This document shows, piece by piece, positions 31,633 to 35,868 of a stretch of DNA of 35,868 nt. This DNA is from an uncultured Pelagibacteraceae bacterium (lineage in GTDB: Bacteria > Pseudomonadota > Alphaproteobacteria > Pelagibacterales > Pelagibacteraceae), in assembly GCA_902525625.1 (NCBI GenBank), contig CABZHM010000013.1:1-35868 (forward strand), written 5' to 3'. Position numbers and translations under genes: made by a program. The notes under the pieces were generated by a model. It was not told the DNA's origin. It ran no database searches and saw nothing but the letters and a program-made list of their open reading frames with translations. Every line of letters begins with the position of its first letter. Positions within the stretch are counted from its first letter, which is position 1.

Positions 31633-32162
31633 TGAAAAACTGGTACATAGTGCAATCTCATTCAAGTTTTGAAAATAAGGTAGCTGGGTTAATAAAAGAG
31701 GAGGCTGACAAAGCAAAGATTTCTGAAAAATTTGAGGAGATTATTGTCCCAACTCATGATGTCACTGAAGTTAAGAGAGGAAAAAGAATACAAAGAAAAA
31801 AAAAGTATTTTCCTGGGTATGTTTTAATAAAAAGTGAAATGGATAATAATATTTATCACATGATTAAAAGTATTAAGAGAGTGAGTGGTTTTTTAGGTAC
31901 AAAAGGTATGCCAGTTCCTGTATCAGATAAGGAAATAGAAAAAATACTTGGACAAATAAAGGATGGTGTAGCCCAACCAAAATCTGGCATAGAGTACAAC
32001 GTAGGAGAAAAGGTTCAGGTTGTTGATGGACCTTTTGCTTCTTTTAGTGGAATGGTGGAAGAAATTGATGAGGAAAAATCAAGACTTAAAGTCTCAGTTT
32101 CAATTTTTGGAAGACCAACACCAGTAGATTTGGAATATAACCAAGTGGAGAAGGTAAGTTAA
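31632..32162 (+). CDS. nusG: Transcription termination/antitermination factor NusG
   Basis: A 176-aa protein with an N-terminal NGN domain ([18 protein letters not shown] at the start, then [15 protein letters not shown]), which binds RNA polymerase. The C-terminal KOW domain starts near residue 124 ([23 protein letters not shown]) and binds Rho or S10. The length is normal. It overlaps secE and rplK by one base each, which fits tight coupling of the operon. Confidence 0.97.
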   Translation: MKNWYIVQSHSSFENKVAGLIKEEADKAKISEKFEEIIVPTHDVTEVKRGKRIQRKKKYFPGYVLIKSEMDNNIYHMIKSIKRVSGFLGTKGMPVPVSDKEIEKILGQIKDGVAQPKSGIEYNVGEKVQVVDGPFASFSGMVEEIDEEKSRLKVSVSIFGRPTPVDLEYNQVEKVS

Positions 32163-32593
32163 TGGCAGCAAAAAAAGAAATAAGTGGATTTATAAAATTA
32201 CAAATTAAAGGTGGTCAAGCAAACCCAGCACCGCCTGTCGGACCAGCTTTAGGTCAGCGGGGTGTGAACATAATGGAATTTTGCAAAGCTTTTAATGATA
32301 AAACAAAATCTTTAGCAGGTAAACCAGTTCCAGTTGAGATAACAGTTTACAAAGATAAAAAGTTTGATTTTAAAATAAAATCTCCACCAGCATCTTATTT
32401 TATTAGAGAAGCTGCTAAATTAAAAAGTGGTTCACAAGAGCCTGGAAGAACTATTGTTGCTACAATAACAAAAAAGCAAGCTGAGGAAATTGCTAAACAA
32501 AAAATGAATGATTTAAATGCACTAAATTTAGAGGAAGCGGTTAAAATTATTGCAGGTTCTGCAAGATCAATGGGAATTGAGGTTAAAGATTAA
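32162..32593 (+). CDS. rplK: 50S ribosomal protein L11
   Basis: A 143-aa L11 of standard length. The N-terminal domain has [29 protein letters not shown], the factor-interacting Pro-rich region, and the C-terminal 23S rRNA-binding domain ends with [12 protein letters not shown]11 forms the GTPase-associated centre with L10 and L12, encoded downstream. It has one-base overlaps with nusG and rplA. Confidence 0.98.
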   Translation: MAAKKEISGFIKLQIKGGQANPAPPVGPALGQRGVNIMEFCKAFNDKTKSLAGKPVPVEITVYKDKKFDFKIKSPPASYFIREAAKLKSGSQEPGRTIVATITKKQAEEIAKQKMNDLNALNLEEAVKIIAGSARSMGIEVKD

Positions 32594-33282
32594 TGACCTC
32601 AAAAAGATATAAAAAACTACCAGTAAAAACTATAGATTTACCAGCTGAGTCTATAGACAAACTGCTTTCTGTAGTTAAAAAAAATTGTACAACTAAGTTT
32701 GATGAGTCTGTTGATTTGAGTTTTAAAATAAATAATAAGCAAAAAAAAAATGAAATTAATATTAGAACTGTAGTAAATTTACCAGGAGGTACTGGAAAAA
32801 AAGTTAAAGTTGCAATTGTTTGTGAGGAGGCAAAATCATCAGAGGCAAAATCAGCAGGGGCAGATATTGTTGGAGGTGATGATTTTATTGAAAAGATTAA
32901 AACTGGCGAAATGAGTTTTGAAAAATTAATTTGTACACCTACTATGATGGTTAAACTCTCAAAATTAGGAAAAATTTTAGGTCCAAAAGGTTTGATGCCT
33001 AACCCAAAATTAGGTTCTGTTACAGATGATTTAAAAAAAGCTATCAAAGATGCAAAATCTGGACAAGTAGAAATTAGAAATGATAAAGATGGAAATATTG
33101 GTGTCAGTATCGGAAAAAAGTCTTTCACCGATGAAAAATTAATAAAAAATTTCAATGTAATTTTAGAAACCCTTGAAAAAGAAAAATCGAATAACACTGT
33201 AAAAGGTGATTTAATTCGATCAGCATTTATCACCTCAACAATGGGTGTTTCATATAAACTCAAACTTGGAAAAAGTTTTTAA
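32593..33282 (+). CDS. rplA: 50S ribosomal protein L1
   Basis: A 229-aa L1, the protein of the mobile L1 stalk near the E site. Seen are the N-terminal part with Lys-rich KRYKKLP, the central GGDDFIEKIKTGEMSFEKLICTP, the signature GKILGPKGLMPNPKLGSVT (about residues 130-148) and a C-terminal YKLKL. In other bacteria L1 represses its own operon by binding a leader hairpin. The leader was not clearly visible here. It overlaps rplK by one base, and rplJ follows after 2 bp. Confidence 0.98.
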   Translation: MTSKRYKKLPVKTIDLPAESIDKLLSVVKKNCTTKFDESVDLSFKINNKQKKNEINIRTVVNLPGGTGKKVKVAIVCEEAKSSEAKSAGADIVGGDDFIEKIKTGEMSFEKLICTPTMMVKLSKLGKILGPKGLMPNPKLGSVTDDLKKAIKDAKSGQVEIRNDKDGNIGVSIGKKSFTDEKLIKNFNVILETLEKEKSNNTVKGDLIRSAFITSTMGVSYKLKLGKSF

Positions 33283-33284
33283 TT

Positions 33285-33806
33285 ATGATGAATAAAGAAC
33301 AAAAAAAAAATTATATAACTGAAATGACTACACAGTTTGAAAATAGCAAAGCGATCTTAGTTACACATTATCAAGGCTTAACAATGTCTCAACTTGATGA
33401 TTTAAGATTACAGATGAGAGAACATGGTATCATTTTCAAAATTACAAAAAATAGAATTACAAAATTAGCTTTAGAAAAAACTAGGTGTAAGGACTTATCA
33501 AAATTATTTACAGGTCCAACGGCTGTAGCTTTCGGAGAAGATGCTATCATGTCGGCCAGAATTTTATCAAAATTTTCTAAAGATAACGAGAATCTAAAAC
33601 TTATTGGGGGAATGATGGATAATGAGGTTTTGGATCAAGCTGGAGTATTAAATGTTGCAAATCTACCAACTTTAGATGAAGCAAGAGCTAATATTGTGGG
33701 TATTTTGAATGCCTCTGCTTCAAAATTGGTGAGTATTTTGCTTGCACGATCGGAAAAAATGAGTAGTTTACCATCAGAAATTTCTGAAACTAAACCTAGA
33801 GAGTAG
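33285..33806 (+). CDS. rplJ: 50S ribosomal protein L10
   Basis: A 173-aa L10, the stalk base that binds L12 dimers and L11 rRNA. The N-terminal rRNA-binding domain has [18 protein letters not shown] and [12 protein letters not shown], and the C-terminal helix binds L12 dimers. Two ATG codons in a row (33285 and 33288) make the exact start uncertain by one residue. Only 2 bp separate it from rplA, so the long L10 leader known in enterobacteria is absent. Confidence 0.97.
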   Translation: MMNKEQKKNYITEMTTQFENSKAILVTHYQGLTMSQLDDLRLQMREHGIIFKITKNRITKLALEKTRCKDLSKLFTGPTAVAFGEDAIMSARILSKFSKDNENLKLIGGMMDNEVLDQAGVLNVANLPTLDEARANIVGILNASASKLVSILLARSEKMSSLPSEISETKPRE

Positions 33807-33811
33807 ATTAT

Positions 33812-34177
33812 ATGCCAGACCTAAATAAAATTATTGAAGATTTATCGAGCTTGACAGTTGCTGAAGCTGCTGAGCTATCAAAACAATTAGAGGAAAAGTG
33901 GGGTGTTACCCCAATGACTGCAGCAGCACCAGTAGCAGCTGGAGGTGCAGCGGCGGCAGAAGAAAAGGATGATTTTTCAATCATGCTTGTTTCTGCTGGA
34001 GATAAAAAGATCAACGTCATAAAAGAAGTGAGAGCGGCAACATCACTAGGCTTAAAAGAAGCAAAAGACCTTGTTGAGGGTGCACCTAAAGAAGTTAAAG
34101 CAGGTGTGCCAAAAAAAGAAGCTGAAGAAATAAAAGCTAAGTTGGAAGCTGCAGGCGCAAAAGTAGAACTTAAGTAA
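33812..34177 (+). CDS. rplL: 50S ribosomal protein L7/L12
   Basis: A 121-aa L12 with an N-terminal dimer domain ([29 protein letters not shown]), an Ala-rich hinge ([17 protein letters not shown], about residues 33-50) and a C-terminal factor-binding domain ([22 protein letters not shown]). Codon use in the hinge is unusually GC-rich because of the Ala run. It starts 5 bp after rplJ. A 55-bp gap precedes rpoB. Confidence 0.98.
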   Translation: MPDLNKIIEDLSSLTVAEAAELSKQLEEKWGVTPMTAAAPVAAGGAAAAEEKDDFSIMLVSAGDKKINVIKEVRAATSLGLKEAKDLVEGAPKEVKAGVPKKEAEEIKAKLEAAGAKVELK

Positions 34178-34196
34178 TTTAAAAGGATTTTTTAAA
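34178..34196 (+). terminator. Weak A/T hairpin in the rplL-rpoB gap (possible attenuator)
   Basis: TTTAAAA (34178-34184) and TTTTAAA (34190-34196) form a 7-bp A/T stem around GGATT directly after the rplL stop. In many bacteria an attenuator or RNase III site lies here. All pairs are A-U, so only partial effect is expected. Confidence 0.25.
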
Positions 34197-34232
34197 TGCT
34201 GGTTAACTAGTTTAATCAGTATTGAAATATAA

Positions 34233-35868
34233 ATGCAAATATCTTTTACAGAAAAGAAAAATATTAGAAAGAGTTTTGGCAAGTTAAAAGAAAGCCTATC
34301 TATACCTAATTTGATTGAAGTTCAAAAAAATTCATATGATGAACTGACATATTTTAATCCAGAGGCGGGAGATTTAGCAAAAGGATTTGACAGAGTTTTT
34401 AAAAGCATATTTCCAATTGAGGATCTGAATGACAAAGCAACTTTGGAGTATGTCTTTTATAGATTAGAGAAGCCAAAATTTGATGTTGAAGAGTGCATAG
34501 CAAGAGGTTTAACTTACTCATCTGCATTAAAATGTACTCTAAGATTAGTTGTTTATGAAATAGACCAAGAAAATAATACAAAAGATATTCTCTCAGCTAA
34601 AGAGCAGGAAGTTTATATGGGTGAAGTCCCGATGATGACTAATAGTGGAACTTTTATAACTAATGGAGTCCAAAGAGTAGTTGTAAATCAAATGCATAGA
34701 AGCCCAGGTGTATTTTTTGATCATGACAAAGGAAAAACGCATGCCAGCGGTAAATTATTATTTAATTGCAGAGTAATTCCTAACAGGGGGTCATGGTTAG
34801 ATTTTGAATATGATGTTAAAGATTTTTTATATTTTAAAATTGATAGAAAAAAAAAGATACTTGCTTCTACTTTGTTGCTTGCGCTTGGTTTTTCTAAATC
34901 TGAAATTGCAAATGAGTTTTATGATAAAGAAAAATTTTCTTACGATACGAAAACTGAAAAATGGAAAACAAAATTTGACCCAGAGAATTATAAATCAAAA
35001 AATTTTTCAGAGGAAGTTGTAGATGCAAAAACTGGTAAAGTAGTAATTCAATTAGGTGAAAAAATAAATTTTCTAAATGCAAAAAAATTATTTAATGATG
35101 GTCTTAAAGATATATTTGTTTCAAAGGAGTCTTTATATGGGAAATTTCTTCATACTGATATTAATATTAACAATGGAGATGAGAGTGAAAATTTTAAAAT
35201 AGGTACTGAGTTAAATGAGACGATTATTGATAAGCTTCTTGAAGCAAAAATATATTCATTAGATATTTCAAAAACAAATTCTATTAACAAAGGACCCTAT
35301 ATACTCACAACAATTTTAAATGATAAGAATAATACTAGAGATGAGGCTATTACCGAAATTTATAAAATGCTAAGACCGGGAGAGCCTCCAACAATTGAAA
35401 TTGCAACACAAATCTTTAATAACTTATTTTTTAGCTCTGATAGATATGACCTTTCTGACGTTGGAAGAGTAAAAATGAATTCTAGATTAAATTTAGAATG
35501 CTCGGATAAAATTACCATCTTGAGGAACGATGATATCATTGCAATTATACATAAAATGTTAGAACTAAGAGATGGTAAGGATGAAGTTGATGACATAGAT
35601 CATTTAGGTAATAGAAGAGTGAGATCGGTTGGAGAGTTAGTTGAAAATCAAGCAAGAATTGGTGTTTATAGGATGGAAAGAGCTATCAAAGAAAAAATGA
35701 CTACATTAGATGTTGAGTCTGCAATGCCTCAAGATTTAATTAACGCAAAACCATTGACAGTTTCCTTGAAAGACTTCTTTGCGAGCTCCCAACTTTCACA
35801 GTTTATGGATCAAACAAATCCACTATCTGAAATAACTCACAAAAGACGTGTATCTGCTTTAGGACCTG
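34233..35868 (+). CDS. rpoB: DNA-directed RNA polymerase subunit beta (5' part, cut by window end)
   Basis: The frame starts at the ATG at 34233 and stays open to the window end (545 full codons), about 40% of a normal RpoB. Seen are the N-terminal SFGKLKESLSIPNLIEVQKNSYDEL, the VYMGEVPMMTNSGTFITNGVQRVVVNQMHRSPGV block, FDHDKGKTHASGK, and near the edge the rifampicin-region SSQLSQFMDQTNPLSEITHKRRVSALGP. The Asp and His positions typical of rifampicin-sensitive enzymes (FMDQ, THKRR) are present. It continues the rplKAJL-rpoBC operon. Confidence 0.98.
   Translation, partial: MQISFTEKKNIRKSFGKLKESLSIPNLIEVQKNSYDELTYFNPEAGDLAKGFDRVFKSIFPIEDLNDKATLEYVFYRLEKPKFDVEECIARGLTYSSALKCTLRLVVYEIDQENNTKDILSAKEQEVYMGEVPMMTNSGTFITNGVQRVVVNQMHRSPGVFFDHDKGKTHASGKLLFNCRVIPNRGSWLDFEYDVKDFLYFKIDRKKKILASTLLLALGFSKSEIANEFYDKEKFSYDTKTEKWKTKFDPENYKSKNFSEEVVDAKTGKVVIQLGEKINFLNAKKLFNDGLKDIFVSKESLYGKFLHTDININNGDESENFKIGTELNETIIDKLLEAKIYSLDISKTNSINKGPYILTTILNDKNNTRDEAITEIYKMLRPGEPPTIEIATQIFNNLFFSSDRYDLSDVGRVKMNSRLNLECSDKITILRNDDIIAIIHKMLELRDGKDEVDDIDHLGNRRVRSVGELVENQARIGVYRMERAIKEKMTTLDVESAMPQDLINAKPLTVSLKDFFASSQLSQFMDQTNPLSEITHKRRVSALGP

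Noticed and set aside
32583-33263. 226-codon open frame antisense to rplA
   Set aside because: It mirrors the ribosomal L1 gene in another frame, with Ser/Phe/Ile-rich composition typical of antisense frames in A+T-rich DNA, and has no ribosome site.

Overview
The window is very A+T-rich (roughly 70% by eye), tightly packed DNA from an alphaproteobacterium. The best match is the SAR11 / Candidatus Pelagibacter group. The basis is low GC, one-base gene overlaps, the purBCSQL-bolA-grxD order, the tRNA-Tyr/Gly-tuf-tRNA-Trp-secE-nusG-rplKAJL-rpoB order, and compact proteins rich in Lys, Asn and Ile. This placement rests on recalled synteny and composition, not on a search.

Layout. (1) 1-3091, plus strand: an in-frame CysS/CimA chimera cut by the window edge, a DUF1989 (urea carboxylase-associated) protein, a TrmJ-type RNA methyltransferase and rpsD. 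(2) 3094-10315, minus strand: a nine-gene operon sfsA-map-purB-purC-purS-purQ-purL-bolA-grxD (purine synthesis, N-terminal Met removal, Fe-S chaperones). (3) 10337-13776: a CinA-N-like molybdopterin-binding-domain protein, a small gamma-glutamylcyclotransferase, then a circularly permuted ATP-grasp protein divergent from an Anbu (proteasome-type) peptidase. (4) 13778-17538, minus strand: a make-and-break operon for a glycosylglycerate osmolyte, probably glucosylglycerate: HAD phosphatase, GpgS-type glycosyltransferase, GH13 phosphorylase. (5) 17735-20680: a cassette of an unusual sugar-phosphate cyclase, a DUF6492-like glycosyltransferase and a 61-aa protein. (6) 20798-21141: two tiny coupled membrane proteins on the minus strand, one of 45 aa. 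(7) 21268-23385: a secreted autotransporter whose passenger has five copies of a roughly 50-aa repeat.

(8) 23386-28152: a putative integrated island. A 119-bp direct repeat (23447-23565 and 27988-28106, offset exactly 4541 bp) holds the upstream region and 5' half of tRNA-Leu(UAA). The right copy runs into the intact tRNA and the left copy stops in the anticodon loop. Pairs of CTAGGATCT spaced 11 bp lie in both presumed element arms. The cargo is a coupled four-gene membrane operon led by a PrsW-family intramembrane protease, plus two small unknown genes, one with a zinc ribbon. No integrase is visible.

(9) 28159 to the end: nadK directly behind tRNA-Leu, tRNA-Thr, rlmB, then the core tRNA-Tyr, tRNA-Gly, tuf, tRNA-Trp, secE, nusG, rplK, rplA, rplJ, rplL and the 5' part of rpoB. 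Core housekeeping genes thus flank an accessory stretch (about 17.7-28.1 kb). The best candidates for undescribed biology are there: the cyclase/glycosyltransferase cassette and the tRNA-Leu island with its PrsW membrane module.
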